Positions 63,898-64,000 of a stretch of 64,000 nt of DNA are shown here, in pieces (the first letter of the stretch is position 1; each line of letters starts with the position of its first letter). A program made the position numbers and the translations under genes. Location: assembly GCA_963662175.1 (NCBI GenBank), contig OY759226.1:25946065-26010064 (forward strand), written 5' to 3'. Origin of the DNA: Aradus depressus. Taxonomy: Eukaryota; Arthropoda; Insecta; Hemiptera; Aradidae. The notes beneath the pieces were generated by a model, which did not search any database, had not been told where the DNA came from, and was given only the letters and a program-made list of their open reading frames with translations.

Positions 63898-64000
63898 GAA
63901 AAGTAAAGAAAAAACGTACGTTTTTTTTTTCTCAAAATATTCTCTTTTTCACAAATATATATAATATATGGGAGTACTTTCGGTATTGCTACCATCTTCA
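63898..64000 (-). mobile_element. HP element cut by the window edge
   Basis: Leader (tctcaaaatattctcttttt, cacaaatatatataat) and left arm, in complement TGAAGATGGTAGCAATACC, GAAAGTACTCCC. The stem GGTA/TACC carries a GCAA loop here, against GAAA in the copy at 19911. The core's first C would be the next base beyond the window. Confidence 0.78.

Noticed and set aside
1..64000. LTR retrotransposon or endogenous virus
   Set aside because: I found no long direct repeats with TG...CA ends, no gag/pol motifs, and no viral genes.

Overview
This window is nuclear DNA from an animal, most likely an insect. It is AT-rich and packed with repeats, it holds two spliced host genes, and many copies of its main SINE end in (CCTAA)n, the complement of the TTAGG arthropod telomere unit. 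I cannot fix the order. All repeat names below are local labels, assigned by eye without database searches.

Host genes. (1) A complete four-exon gene at 40895-48268 (+) encodes a 211-residue ceramide-1-phosphate transfer protein (CPTP, GLTP fold). Its introns are full of transposable elements. (2) The first coding exon of a lysocardiolipin-acyltransferase-like gene (LCLAT1/AGPAT family) lies at 62939-63121 (+); the rest runs off the right edge. Both concern membrane phospholipids and sphingolipids, but nothing here shows that they are linked functionally. The 40 kb to the left of CPTP holds no host gene that I can recognise.

Repeats. SINE-A is a roughly 340-bp tRNA-headed SINE with about 20 copies. 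Young copies have 8-14 bp target duplications and a (CCTAA)n tail; older copies often sit as tail-to-tail inverted pairs. SINE-B is a second tRNA-headed SINE of roughly 210 bp with a poly(A) tail. Rep-D is the dominant dispersed repeat, with more than 30 fragments. It runs from AGGGGAAGTTATGTAATC through a (GTCT)n core and iterated blocks of roughly 110 bp to a CGGTGAATCACCG palindrome. That plan resembles DINE-1/Helentron-associated repeats. HP elements are palindromic and carry hammerhead-ribozyme-like cores (CUGANGA, stem, GAAA), probably Penelope-related. Non-autonomous DNA elements with visible termini include an internally deleted piggyBac (TTAA), an 880-bp hAT (8-bp duplication), an 825-bp hairpin element, a 704-bp element (5-bp duplication), a 735-bp element (4-bp duplication), a 255-bp MITE and a small-ORF element in two copies. 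Coding relics include piggyBac, hAT (BED finger and C-terminal domains), Tc1, and RTE-, Jockey- and I-like LINEs.

Layout. 0-12 kb: Rep-D, piggyBac, LINE and hAT relics, young SINE-A. 12-27 kb: Rep-D, three minisatellites, SINE-B with a nested HP element. 27-40 kb: dispersed repeats, hairpin element, hAT and Tc1 relics, hAT MITE. 40-48.3 kb: CPTP. 48.3-62.9 kb: AT-rich intergenic DNA with nested DNA elements. 62.9-64 kb: start of LCLAT1. Nested insertions with flanking duplications give a relative chronology in several places: SINE-B, then HP; Rep-D, then piggyBac; old SINE-A, then young SINE-A; Rep-D, then the 735-bp element.
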